This document shows, one piece after another, positions 1-7,800 of a DNA stretch of 64,000 bases. The stretch is taken from contig NZ_JACCFK010000001.1 of assembly GCF_013410405.1 (NCBI RefSeq), forward strand, positions 2,356,001 through 2,420,000, given 5' to 3'. The translations under genes and the position numbers were made by a program. This DNA comes from Amycolatopsis endophytica (GTDB taxonomy: Bacteria > Actinomycetota > Actinomycetes > Mycobacteriales > Pseudonocardiaceae). A model generated the notes under the pieces. The model saw nothing but the letters and a program-made list of their open reading frames with translations, made no database searches and had not been told where the DNA came from. The first letter of the stretch is position 1. Each line of letters starts with the position of its first letter.

Positions 1-255
1 GTGCCGCCCGCGCCTCCCCTGGGCATCCTGCCCCGCCAGCGCACGTGGCGCGGACGGCCGAAGCTCGGCTCGTGGTCGCGCCCGTCGCTGCGGCTGCCGC
101 GCCCCGGCCAGAACGGCGGCACGGTCCGGCGGGCCAAACCGTCCAGCGGCTCTGCGGCGTTCCTCGTCGCGGTCGTGCTGATCGTCGTGTTCGGCGTGCT
201 GGCGATCCAGTTCCTGGCGAGCCTGATCGACACGCTCACGGGCATCTTCGACTGA
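1..255 (+). CDS. Small C-terminally anchored membrane protein, possibly cut by the window edge
   Basis: The frame is open from base 1 with a GTG there and ends at a TGA at 253-255, so the true start may lie to the left. The first 50 residues are basic and proline-rich. Residues about 53-78 form one hydrophobic segment (AFLVAVVLIVVFGVLAIQFL) followed by a short tail. I do not recognise a family. It lies upstream of the MFS/kinase fusion on the same strand. Bases 256-461 hold no other gene, only a probable promoter. Confidence 0.4.
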   Translation: MPPAPPLGILPRQRTWRGRPKLGSWSRPSLRLPRPGQNGGTVRRAKPSSGSAAFLVAVVLIVVFGVLAIQFLASLIDTLTGIFD

Positions 256-388
256 CCCTTCACCGAGCCGCTCGCGGCATCGAAGCAGCTCGCACCCGGT
301 CAGTCACGATCAGTGCGTGTTCCGGGGCGAGCGTCGTCCTGCGGACGCTTAGTGGCGACCACGGCGGGCACCCTCAGGGAGGCAGAGC

Positions 389-394
389 TACCCT
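389..394 (+). promoter_or_regulatory. -10 element of the MFS/kinase-fusion promoter
   Basis: TACCCT matches the actinobacterial TANNNT hexamer. It would put the transcript start near 401, about 60 bases before the proposed GTG. No convincing -35 hexamer is visible, which is common in this group. Confidence 0.35.
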
Positions 395-461
395 GGCTCC
401 ACGGTTGGGGGACACCGGATCGTTATGCCAGGGGTCTCCCGGCGCCACGGGAGTGAGTGGG

Positions 462-2561
462 GTGGGTCCGATCAGCGAGGTCGTGCACGTGGAACCCGGC
501 GCGGGAAGCGAGGCGCCGGCGGGGCGTGATGCCTCGACGATCCACCGCGCGCGCCGTGTCCTCGCGATCAGGCCGTTCCGCCGGTTGTGGGGTGTCACCT
601 ACCTCTGCAGCGTCGCCGACTGGCTCACCATCCTCGGCCTCACCAGCCTGGCCGCCCAGCTGGCGTCGAGTTACACCGCCAAGAACTTCGCGTTCACCGG
701 TGTCCTGCTCTCCGCGCTGCTGCCCGGACTGATCTTCGCACCGCTGGGTGGCCTGCTCGCCGACCGCTTCGACCGGCGCAAGGTCATGTTCGTCGCGGAC
801 CTGTTCCGCTGCGGCTTCCTGCTGTCGGTGGCGTTCGTCGGCACCTGGTGGTGGCTCTACATCGCCAACTTCCTGGTCAGCGCGAGCGCGATGATGTGGA
901 TCCCGTCGAAGGAGGCGGCGGTCCCGAACCTGCTCAAACGCCCGGATCAGGTGGAGACGGCCAACCAGCTCGGCCTGGTGATGACCTACGGGCTCGCCAC
1001 GGTCTCCGCGGGTGCCCTCTACGCGGTGGTCACGCGGATCGCGGCGTCGGTCGGCCTGCCCGCCGGCTTCTTCGGCGAGCTGGGCGTCGCCAAGGTCATC
1101 GTCGTGCTGATCGCGTCGCTGTACCTGGCCAGCGCGATACTGGTGCTGACCCGCGTCAAGGAGCTGTCGATCCGCAAGCCCAGGATGGCCGCGGTCACGC
1201 ACGAGCAGGCCGAACAGGCCGCGAAGCCGGTCAAGGAGGCGGACAAGCCAGGGCTGGGCGCCCTGGTCAAGGACGCGGGCAAGTACGTGCGGAGCACCCC
1301 GCTGGTGCGGGGCCTGCTCATCGGGGCCGCGGGCGCGTTCGCCGCCGGTGGTGCCGTGGTCGGGTCCGCGAAGCCGTACGCGACCAGCCTGAACGCGGGT
1401 GACTCGACCTGGGGCCTGCTGGTCGTGGCCGTGTTCATCGGGCTCGCGACCGGGATGGGTGGTGCGCCGAAGCTGGCGCACCGGCTGCCGCACGACCGGT
1501 TGTTCGGCATTTCGATCGTGCTCGCCGGTCTGGGACTGATCCTGGTGGCCCTGTCGCCGCACCTGACCGTGTCGCTGGTGGCGGTGGCGATCGTCGGGGC
1601 GTGCGCGGGCGCGGCGTTCCTGACCGGTATCACGATCATCGGCTCGCAGGTGGACGACGCGATCCGCGGCCGGATCAACGCGATCTACCAGGCGATGATG
1701 AAGATCATCGTGTTCGGGTCGGTCTCCGTGGTCCCGCTGCTGATCGGACTGACGAAGCCGCACCAGGTCACGGTCTGGGGCAACGAGATCACCATCGACG
1801 GCACCCGCCCGGTCATGCTGGGCGGTGGTGCGCTCGCCGCGGTCGTCGGCATCATCGCCTACCGGCAGATGGACTCACGCCGCTCCGAGCCGATCATGGC
1901 CGATCTGCGCAACGCCATCCGCCGCCGCCCCCGGCGCGTGAACGGCCTGTTGATCGCGCTGGAGGGCACCACGGTCGCCGACACCGCGGCGCAGGCCGCG
2001 AAGCTGTCCGAATGGCTGCGGTCGATCAGCCCGCGCCCGGTGGTGCTGGCCGCCGACCCGGCGCTCGACGACGGACGGCTGGCCGCGATCATCGGCAACG
2101 CCTCGCTCTCCGGTGCGCGGGCCCAGGCGCTCGCGGCCGCGGCGGTGCGGGCGGACATCGTGGAGCGCAACGTCCAGCCGGCGCTGGACGGCGGTTCGAT
2201 CGTGGTGATGGAACGCTTCGTCGACTCGCCGCTGGCGCACCTGTCCGCCGTGGCCGGGCTGGACGCCAAGGAGCTGGAGGGCCTGGCCGACTGGGCCACC
2301 GGCCGCCTGCGCCCCGACGTGACCGTGCTGCTGGACGCCGATCCCGGAGCCAACGCGCCCGGTCCGATCTCCGCCGAGGAGCAGTGGCGGGTGCAGAACC
2401 TGCTCAGCGAAATGGCCGCCGCCGATCCGGACCACTACGTCGTGGTGGACGCCGACGGGTCCGCGGACGAGGTCACCGAGCGGGTGCGCACCGCGGTGCG
2501 TGCCGTGCTGGCCCAGCGCAAGCTCGGTCTCGCCCCGCTGGCGGAGGCGGAGGCCGGGTGA
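462..2561 (+). CDS. MFS transporter fused to a degenerate thymidylate-kinase-like domain
   Basis: Residues about 30-480 are a 12-helix major facilitator with the family loop motif GGLLADRFDRRK after helix 2. A linker leads to a C-terminal domain (about 487-690) laid out like thymidylate kinase. In a working enzyme the P-loop reads EGxxGxGKST. Here the same place reads EGTTVADTAAQ, with no glycine pair and no P-loop lysine. The DRY-type motif is ERFVDSPLA, so its first acidic residue is changed. ATP binding is therefore unlikely, and annotation as a dTMP kinase would probably be wrong. GTG 462 is chosen because GGGAG lies 8 bases upstream; GTG 453 is also possible. The stop overlaps holB by 4 bases, so the two are translationally coupled. 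The transport substrate is unknown. Confidence 0.85.
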   Translation: MGPISEVVHVEPGAGSEAPAGRDASTIHRARRVLAIRPFRRLWGVTYLCSVADWLTILGLTSLAAQLASSYTAKNFAFTGVLLSALLPGLIFAPLGGLLADRFDRRKVMFVADLFRCGFLLSVAFVGTWWWLYIANFLVSASAMMWIPSKEAAVPNLLKRPDQVETANQLGLVMTYGLATVSAGALYAVVTRIAASVGLPAGFFGELGVAKVIVVLIASLYLASAILVLTRVKELSIRKPRMAAVTHEQAEQAAKPVKEADKPGLGALVKDAGKYVRSTPLVRGLLIGAAGAFAAGGAVVGSAKPYATSLNAGDSTWGLLVVAVFIGLATGMGGAPKLAHRLPHDRLFGISIVLAGLGLILVALSPHLTVSLVAVAIVGACAGAAFLTGITIIGSQVDDAIRGRINAIYQAMMKIIVFGSVSVVPLLIGLTKPHQVTVWGNEITIDGTRPVMLGGGALAAVVGIIAYRQMDSRRSEPIMADLRNAIRRRPRRVNGLLIALEGTTVADTAAQAAKLSEWLRSISPRPVVLAADPALDDGRLAAIIGNASLSGARAQALAAAAVRADIVERNVQPALDGGSIVVMERFVDSPLAHLSAVAGLDAKELEGLADWATGRLRPDVTVLLDADPGANAPGPISAEEQWRVQNLLSEMAAADPDHYVVVDADGSADEVTERVRTAVRAVLAQRKLGLAPLAEAEAG

Positions 2562-3766
2562 CGGCTGTCGTCACGCCGACCGGGGTGTGGTCCCAGCTGG
2601 TCGGCCAGGACCACGCGGTCGAGGTGCTGTCCGCCGCTGCCCACGCGGCGGCGAAGATCGTGGCGGGCGAGCCCGCTCCGGCTGGCGCGATGACGCACGC
2701 GTGGCTGCTCACCGGGCCGCCGGGGTCGGGCCGGTCGGTGGCGGCGCGGGCGTTCGCGGCCTCGTTGCAGTGCATGATCGGCACCGGCTGTGGGCAGTGT
2801 CCCGGCTGCCGGACGGCGATGCACGGCACCCACGCCGACGTGCGGCTCGTCATCCCGGAGGGGCTGTCGATCTCGGTGGCCGAGATGCGGTCGCTGGTCC
2901 AGGCCGCGGCCCGCCGCCCCACGACGGGCCAGTGGCAGGTCGTGATCATCGAGGACGCCGACCGGCTCACCGAGGGCGCGTCGAACGCGCTGCTCAAGGC
3001 GGTCGAAGAGCCGCCGGAGCGGACCGTGTTCCTGTTGTGCGCGCCGTCGGACCACCCCGAGGACATCTCCGTGACCATCCGGTCGCGCTGTCGCCTGGTC
3101 ACCCTGCGCACGCCGGCCGCCGAGGCGATCGCGCGGGTGCTCGTCGATCGTGACGGTGTCGACCCGGAGCTGGCCGGGTGGGCGGCGTCGGTGTGTGGCG
3201 GCCACGTGGGCCGCGCCCGTCGCCTGGCCACCGACGACAACGCCCGCAAACGCCGGTCCGCGGTCCTGCGGATCCCGCTCGGGCTGAGCCGTCCCGCGGA
3301 CGTGTTCCGCTGCGCCGACGAGCTGATCACCGCGTCCGAGGCGGACGCGAAGGAGGCGAGCGAGGTCCGCGACGAGGCGGAGAAGTCCGAGCTGCGCAAC
3401 GCCATGGGCGGTGATGCGACGGGCAAGGGCGTCGCCGGGGCCAAGCGGGCCGCGGAAGCGGCGGTCAAGCAGCTGGAGAAGCGGCAGAAGTCGCGTGCGA
3501 CGCGTACCCAGCGGGACACCCTGGATCTGGCCCTGGTCGACCTGGCGGGCTTCTACCGGGACGTGCTGGTGGCGATCAGCGGCGCCGACGCGCGGTTCAA
3601 CCACCCCGACCACGCCAACGACATCACCACCGCCGCGCGCCAGTGGACCGCGGACTCGACCCTCAACCGGCTGGAAGCGGTGCTGGCCTGCCGCGAGGCG
3701 ATCCTGTGGAACGTCAAGCCCCGCATCGCCGTGGAAGCCATGGTCACGGCCCTGCGCCACGGCTGA
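2558..3766 (+). CDS. holB: DNA polymerase III subunit delta' (clamp loader)
   Basis: This 402-residue protein is a clamp-loader AAA+ subunit. The P-loop position reads GPPGSGRS (residues about 53-60), with arginine replacing the lysine; delta' subunits are known not to hydrolyse ATP, so this fits. A zinc cluster (C-x7-CGQCPGC, residues about 72-83) and the sensor-1 region follow. The C-terminal collar half carries a lysine-rich, probably coiled segment (AAEAAVKQLEKRQKS). The GTG start overlaps the stop of the upstream gene (GTGA). In M. tuberculosis the equivalent is Rv3644c. A hairpin follows the stop. Confidence 0.92.
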   Translation: MTAVVTPTGVWSQLVGQDHAVEVLSAAAHAAAKIVAGEPAPAGAMTHAWLLTGPPGSGRSVAARAFAASLQCMIGTGCGQCPGCRTAMHGTHADVRLVIPEGLSISVAEMRSLVQAAARRPTTGQWQVVIIEDADRLTEGASNALLKAVEEPPERTVFLLCAPSDHPEDISVTIRSRCRLVTLRTPAAEAIARVLVDRDGVDPELAGWAASVCGGHVGRARRLATDDNARKRRSAVLRIPLGLSRPADVFRCADELITASEADAKEASEVRDEAEKSELRNAMGGDATGKGVAGAKRAAEAAVKQLEKRQKSRATRTQRDTLDLALVDLAGFYRDVLVAISGADARFNHPDHANDITTAARQWTADSTLNRLEAVLACREAILWNVKPRIAVEAMVTALRHG

Positions 3767-3773
3767 AACGACC

Positions 3774-3807
3774 GGGGGCGGCACCGGCCGGAGCCGGCAC
3801 CGCCCCC
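3774..3807. terminator. Bidirectional hairpin between holB and the convergent secreted-protein gene
   Basis: GGGGGCGG-CA-CCGGC pairs with GCCGG-CA-CCGCCCCC: an 8 bp plus 5 bp stem with a 2-base internal mismatch and a 4-base loop. There is no T-run. It sits exactly between two convergent stop codons. Confidence 0.6.
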
Positions 3808-3820
3808 AGCGGTCGGTTCG

Positions 3821-5455
3821 TCAGTCGCGTGGCTTCGGTGAGGGCTTCACGACCGCGGCCTTGATGCGCTTGCGTGCCGGGAAGGCCGCGACCAGCACGA
3901 CGCCGAGCAGCAGCATCGCCGTGCCGGTCCAGAAAAGCGGAACCGCCGAGTAGGCCCCGGCCGTGTAGGCCAGCTTCTCCGGCACACCGGGCGCCGCGTT
4001 GCCGGGCGGGGCCGCCGGTGTGGTGCTGCCGCAGACGACACCGCCCTCGGGGGCGTACGCGCGGCCGATCTGCTCGCCGAGCGACACCTGCGCCAGCGAC
4101 GAGGGCAGTGCGTCGCTGCCCGCCGGGAGCAGGTCCTTCAACCCCGAGGTCGGCAGGATCTCCAGGTCGAGCATGCGGGCGGAGGCACCCAGCTGGAAGC
4201 CCTGGAACGGGTCGGTGAGGTTCTGGCCCTTCTGGGTCAGCTCGGCGATGCTCAGCCGCAGCACACCGAGGTCGATCACCTTGCCCGCGGTCTCGGAGAC
4301 CTGCTGCAGGCCCTCGTCGGCGGTCGCGACGAGGCCGCCGACGACCGGCAGGTCCCGCAGCGGTCCGAACTGGTCCGACAGGCTGGACAGCGGCAGCCCG
4401 ATCGGAATGTCTTTGGTCGGGTTGGTCGCGTCCAGCGTGTACAGGACCTTGCCCTGGCGCTCGATCGTGATGACCGGCGCCGTGTACTCGACCTTCGAGG
4501 TCTTCTCGTCGCCGGTCGAGGTGACGGTCAGCGTCGGCTGGCTGACGACCTTGAGCGACAGTTCGAGCGGCGTGCCCTTGAGGATCTCGATGTCGGCGGC
4601 CTGCAGGGTCGAGGTCGACTTGACCGCCTTGTTCGCCGAGCCCGGCATGTCGACCAGTTCGACCGTCGACCGGGAGGACAGCGTGTTGGGCAGGCTCACC
4701 ACCGAGTTCGTGCCGTCCGCCTTGGTCCCGGTGCCCCCGGAGAGCAGGCCGCCGAGCGTCTGCAGGCCCTTGGCGGGGTCGAACCCGTCCGCGAGCTTGA
4801 CGTCGGTGAGGTCGAGGTCGCCGAACGGCAGGTTGGGCAGCGACGGGATGACGTTGAGCAGCGACAGGCTCGCCATCGACGTGCTGGCGTCGGCGATGGT
4901 GCCGACGCACGGCCCGAGTGTCGGGCTGTAGCGGGCGTGCACCTGGCCGTTCAGCAGGCCCAGGTTGAGCAGCGGGTTCTCCGGCGCGTTGAGGCCGCCG
5001 GTCAGGGGCTGCTCGTTGTCCGGCAGCGCGGTCTGCACGAGGCTGCCCGGCGCCTGCGGCGCGTTGCCCCCGATGGCGAGGCCGAGCGGCGACGACTGCG
5101 CGATCGACTTCTCGTAGCTGAGCAGCGCCTCGGAGTTCGCCTGGGCGCTGGACAGGCCCATCCCGGCTTCGAGCGCCGACTGCTTGGGCAGTTCCTCGCC
5201 GAAGCCGGGGAGGATCGTGCTGGTCGGCACGGAGTTCGGCAGCAGGCGCAGCACTCCGAGCGCGGCGGCCGCGTCGGCGACGGCGTGGCCGAGCGGTTGC
5301 GGCCCCTCCTGGCCCACGAACGGTGGCTGCCCCGGATCCGCCGGCTGTGGTGTCGGCGTGGTCGGGATCGTCTGGGCCATGGCCGGGGTGGCCGAGAGCA
5401 CGAGGACGGCCGCGGCGACCGGCAGCGCCAGCGCGCGAGGCATGCGTCGACGCAT
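3821..5455 (-). CDS. Secreted, membrane-anchored protein of unknown function
   Basis: The 544-residue product starts with a clear signal peptide (MRRRMPRALALPVAAAVLVL, with a probable AMA|Q cleavage near residue 27). It ends with one hydrophobic helix (about 503-525, LFWTGTAMLLLGVVLVAAFP) and a basic tail, so it is exported and held by its C-terminus. There is no LPxTG motif. The body is low in cysteine (two visible) and rich in Leu, Ser, Thr, Pro and Gly. I do not recognise a domain. GGAGGG lies 8 bases before the ATG; a second ATG four codons on is an alternative start. It stands alone, convergent with holB and divergent from tRNA-Thr. Confidence 0.75.
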   Translation of the reverse strand: MRRRMPRALALPVAAAVLVLSATPAMAQTIPTTPTPQPADPGQPPFVGQEGPQPLGHAVADAAAALGVLRLLPNSVPTSTILPGFGEELPKQSALEAGMGLSSAQANSEALLSYEKSIAQSSPLGLAIGGNAPQAPGSLVQTALPDNEQPLTGGLNAPENPLLNLGLLNGQVHARYSPTLGPCVGTIADASTSMASLSLLNVIPSLPNLPFGDLDLTDVKLADGFDPAKGLQTLGGLLSGGTGTKADGTNSVVSLPNTLSSRSTVELVDMPGSANKAVKSTSTLQAADIEILKGTPLELSLKVVSQPTLTVTSTGDEKTSKVEYTAPVITIERQGKVLYTLDATNPTKDIPIGLPLSSLSDQFGPLRDLPVVGGLVATADEGLQQVSETAGKVIDLGVLRLSIAELTQKGQNLTDPFQGFQLGASARMLDLEILPTSGLKDLLPAGSDALPSSLAQVSLGEQIGRAYAPEGGVVCGSTTPAAPPGNAAPGVPEKLAYTAGAYSAVPLFWTGTAMLLLGVVLVAAFPARKRIKAAVVKPSPKPRD

Positions 5456-5554
5456 GTGGTGGGTCCCTCCGGAAACGTCGGGGGCCGATCTTCTGTGACC
5501 GGCGTCGCAGATCCTAACGACACAGGGGGTCGCAAGTGACGCGAGAGGGGTCGC

Positions 5555-5560
5555 TACACT
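5555..5560 (+). promoter_or_regulatory. -10 element of the tRNA-Thr promoter
   Basis: TACACT sits 10 bases before the first base of the mature tRNA, a normal distance for a short 5' leader. The -35 region is weak. Confidence 0.45.
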
Positions 5561-5569
5561 GTTCGTGTT

Positions 5570-5643
5570 GCCGCCTTAGCTCAGTCGGCCAGAGCGGCTC
5601 ACTCGTAATGAGCAGGTCAGGGGTTCGATTCCCCTAGGCGGCT
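5570..5643 (+). tRNA. tRNA-Thr (anticodon CGU)
   Basis: All 74 bases fold as a cloverleaf. The acceptor stem is GCCGCCT/AGGCGGC with U as discriminator. The D-arm contains AGCTCAGTCGG. The anticodon stem GCTCA/TGAGC encloses loop CTCGTAA, whose anticodon CGT reads ACG threonine codons. The T-arm carries GGTTCGATTCC. CCA is not encoded. A strong hairpin follows. Confidence 0.95.
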
Positions 5644-5653
5644 CCGGCAACAA

Positions 5654-5687
5654 CCAGGGCCTTCCCGGATCTCCGGGGAGGCCCTGG
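5654..5687 (+). terminator. Terminator hairpin after tRNA-Thr
   Basis: CCAGGGCCTTCCCGGA pairs with TCCGGGGAGGCCCTGG: a 16 bp stem with one G-T wobble and a 2-base loop. It lies 10 bases after the tRNA. There is no T-run. Confidence 0.7.
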
Positions 5688-5733
5688 TGCGTTGTGGAGC
5701 CAGGTCGAGGCCGTGCGCCTAGGCTCTCCGGAC

Positions 5734-6510
5734 ATGACGCGCCGCCCGGAGAAGATCAGTCCCACCGCGCACTACACCGGCCAGGTGTGGGTCGGCAACG
5801 GGCTGTCCGATCCGGCTTTCGCGACCGCCGAGGGGCGCCTCCTGCATCGTCTCGTCGCGCCGGTCATGGCGGTCAGTGGCGCGCTCGGCGGGCCGACCCT
5901 GGACGGCTTCCTCCTGGCCCGGCACCGGCTGATCGACGCACTGCTCACCGATGCGATCGAGCGGCACGGCGTCACTCAGGTGGTGGAGGTCGCGGCCGGG
6001 CTCTCCGCGCGCGGTCTGCGTTTCAGCCGCCGCTACGACCAGCTCACCTACCTCGAAGCCGACCTGCCCGCGATGGCCCAGCGGAAACGACGATCGCTCC
6101 GGCGCGCGGGCGCCACCCACCAGGTCGTCGAGCTGGACGTCCTCCAGGAGGACGGCCTGGACCGGCTGGCCGCGGGTCTCGATCCGGAGCGGGGGCTGGT
6201 GATCGTCACCGAAGGGCTGGTCAACTACTTCGACGAGACGGCCGTCCGCGCGATGTGGTCGCGGTTCGCGCGCGTGCTCGGCCGGTTCGCGCACGGCCGC
6301 TACCTCTCGGACCTGCACCTGGCCACGCCGGACTTGGCCGTGCGGGCGTTCACGCAAGCGCTTTCGGTGTTCGTGCGCGGCAGGGTGCACCTGCACTTCG
6401 CCGGTGGGGCCGACGCGCGTGCCGCTCTCCTCGACGCCGGGTTCGCCGACGCGGTTCTGCACGCACCAGCGGAAACACGACTCGTGCGCGTGATCGAGGC
6501 GGTGCGCTGA
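5734..6510 (+). CDS. SAM-dependent methyltransferase, leucine carboxyl methyltransferase (LCM) family
   Basis: This 258-residue protein matches the COG3315/LCM type of O-methyltransferase. The SAM loop reads VVEVAAGLSARGL, the ribose-binding acid is in YLEADLPAM, and a later helix contains VIVTEGLVNYF. The family includes methylases acting on carboxyl or hydroxyl groups of small molecules; the substrate cannot be told from the sequence. The ATG at 5734 is chosen because TAGGCT ends 8 bases upstream, as expected for a leaderless message. The next gene is a TetR regulator with its own promoter. Confidence 0.8.
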   Translation: MTRRPEKISPTAHYTGQVWVGNGLSDPAFATAEGRLLHRLVAPVMAVSGALGGPTLDGFLLARHRLIDALLTDAIERHGVTQVVEVAAGLSARGLRFSRRYDQLTYLEADLPAMAQRKRRSLRRAGATHQVVELDVLQEDGLDRLAAGLDPERGLVIVTEGLVNYFDETAVRAMWSRFARVLGRFAHGRYLSDLHLATPDLAVRAFTQALSVFVRGRVHLHFAGGADARAALLDAGFADAVLHAPAETRLVRVIEAVR

Positions 6511-6518
6511 GGCGCCCT

Positions 6519-6545
6519 CAGGACACCGGTCCTGACAGGTAGGCT
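6519..6545 (+). promoter_or_regulatory. Promoter of the TetR gene with a palindromic operator candidate
   Basis: CAGGAC-ACCG-GTCCTG (6519-6534) is a perfect 6 bp inverted repeat. It is followed by a TAGGCT -10 element (6540-6545). A dyad at this place would block RNA polymerase, consistent with autoregulation by the TetR protein encoded just downstream. This is inference. Confidence 0.4.
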
Positions 6546-6577
6546 GGCTGACCTCGTCGCTTCAGGAGGACACCCCA

Positions 6578-7159
6578 GTGACCGTCACCCCGCCGGGGCA
6601 GCGCGAGCGGCTCTCACCGAACCAGCTCGCCAAGCAGGAACAGATCGTGGAAGCCGCCCGGCGTGTGCTCGCCAGGGACGGGCTGGCCGGGTGCACCGCC
6701 CGCGCCATCGCCGACGCGAGCCCGCTCACCAAGAGCGCCATCCACTACTACTTCTCCGACACCGACGTTCTCGTCGACCGCGCCATGGCCGCGCACGTCA
6801 CCGCGTTCCTGGACGGCCTGCGCCGGGTCGCGGCCCGTCACGACGATCCACGCGAGCGGCTGTGGGCCGTCCTCGAAGACTGCCTCGCCACCTTCACCGC
6901 GGAACCGAACTCGGCGTTCCTGTGGTTCGAGTACTGGATCGCGGTCGTCCGCGCCGACCATCCGGAAGCCATCGAGGCGATGCTGCGCTCGGTCACCGAG
7001 CTGTTCACGGAACTGCTGGCCGACATCGGCGTCGACGATCCGCGGGCGCGGGCCAGGGCGCTCACGTCGTACCTGCTCGGCGCGGTCGTGCAGCAGCGCG
7101 TCCGGCGCCGCCCGTTCGCCACCCTGCGTGAAGAGATCGAATCGCTCTGTCTGCCCTAA
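6578..7159 (+). CDS. TetR-family transcriptional regulator
   Basis: The 193-residue protein has an N-terminal three-helix DNA-binding domain at about residues 20-65. It includes the TetR-type recognition stretch LTKSAIHYYFSDTDVLVDRA. An all-helical ligand and dimer domain follows. The GTG start has AGGAGG about 8 bases upstream. The ligand is unknown. A palindrome upstream may be its own operator. Candidate targets are itself and the flanking methyltransferase and carbonic anhydrase genes. Confidence 0.88.
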   Translation: MTVTPPGQRERLSPNQLAKQEQIVEAARRVLARDGLAGCTARAIADASPLTKSAIHYYFSDTDVLVDRAMAAHVTAFLDGLRRVAARHDDPRERLWAVLEDCLATFTAEPNSAFLWFEYWIAVVRADHPEAIEAMLRSVTELFTELLADIGVDDPRARARALTSYLLGAVVQQRVRRRPFATLREEIESLCLP

Positions 7160-7169
7160 GGTTTCGGGC

Positions 7170-7691
7170 ATGCCTCTGTTTTCCTTCGAGGGCGTCAGCC
7201 CCACCGTGCACCCGGACGCCTGGATCGCGCCCACCGCGACCCTGATCGGCGATGTCGTCATCGAGAAGGACGCCTCCGTCTGGTACGGGGTCGTGATCAG
7301 GGCCGACTTCGGCAAGATCATCGTGCGCGAAGGGGCCAACATCCAGGACAACAGCGTCGTCCACGTCAACACCGGCGTCTGCGAAATCGGCCGCAACGTG
7401 ACGGTCGGGCACATGTGCCTGGTGCACGACTGCACGATCGGTGAGCAGGCCCTGATCGGCAACGGCTCGACCGTGCTGGACCAGTCGGTCGTCGGTGAGC
7501 GGGCGCTCGTCGCGGCCGGTTCGACGGTCACCCCGGGCACGCAGGTGCCGCGGGAGGTCATCGCGATGGGCAGCCCGGCGAAGAAGTTCGTGCCGCTGAC
7601 CGACTCCGCGAAGGGCTGGGTCGACCACAACGCGGCCATCTACCAGCAGCTCGCCAAGCGGCACGCGGAAGGCGCCGCACCGGTCGACTAA
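7170..7691 (+). CDS. Gamma-carbonic anhydrase family protein (left-handed beta-helix)
   Basis: The 173-residue protein is built from hexapeptide repeats (such as VIEKDASVWYGVVI and IGEQALIGNGSTVL), giving a left-handed beta-helix trimer. The zinc histidines of the family are present in the VVHVN and GHMCLVHDC segments. Whether it hydrates CO2 or belongs to the inactive YrdA/PaaY side of the family cannot be settled here. The start is supported by a TAAGGT hexamer at 7157-7162, 7 bases before the ATG. That hexamer contains the TAA stop of the TetR gene. Confidence 0.88.
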   Translation: MPLFSFEGVSPTVHPDAWIAPTATLIGDVVIEKDASVWYGVVIRADFGKIIVREGANIQDNSVVHVNTGVCEIGRNVTVGHMCLVHDCTIGEQALIGNGSTVLDQSVVGERALVAAGSTVTPGTQVPREVIAMGSPAKKFVPLTDSAKGWVDHNAAIYQQLAKRHAEGAAPVD

Positions 7692-7694
7692 GCT
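7689..7694 (+). promoter_or_regulatory. -10 element of the glyA promoter
   Basis: TAAGCT overlaps the TAA stop of the upstream gene. It predicts a transcript starting near 7701, exactly at the left end of the ZTP riboswitch. Confidence 0.5.
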
Positions 7695-7700
7695 GGGCTC

Positions 7701-7785
7701 ATTCGAGCGACTGGCGCCGTAGAGGTGGAGCACCACCGGGAAGCGACCGACGAGGCCGGCACCGCGCGCCTGGGTGTGGCCGGAG
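7701..7785 (+). ncRNA. ZTP/ZMP riboswitch (pfl motif) in the glyA leader
   Basis: The leader carries the conserved blocks of the pfl RNA in order: GCGACTGGCG (7707-7716), CCACCGGG (7733-7740) then AAGCG, and CGCCTGGG (7767-7774). The last block closes the pseudoknot in known members. These RNAs sense ZTP/ZMP, which accumulates when 10-formyl-THF is short, and they switch on one-carbon genes; glyA is a known target. The element ends just before the GGAGTAGG ribosome site, so translational control is plausible. I identified it by motif, not by a covariance search. Confidence 0.78.
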
Positions 7786-7800
7786 TCAGGAGTAGGAAGA

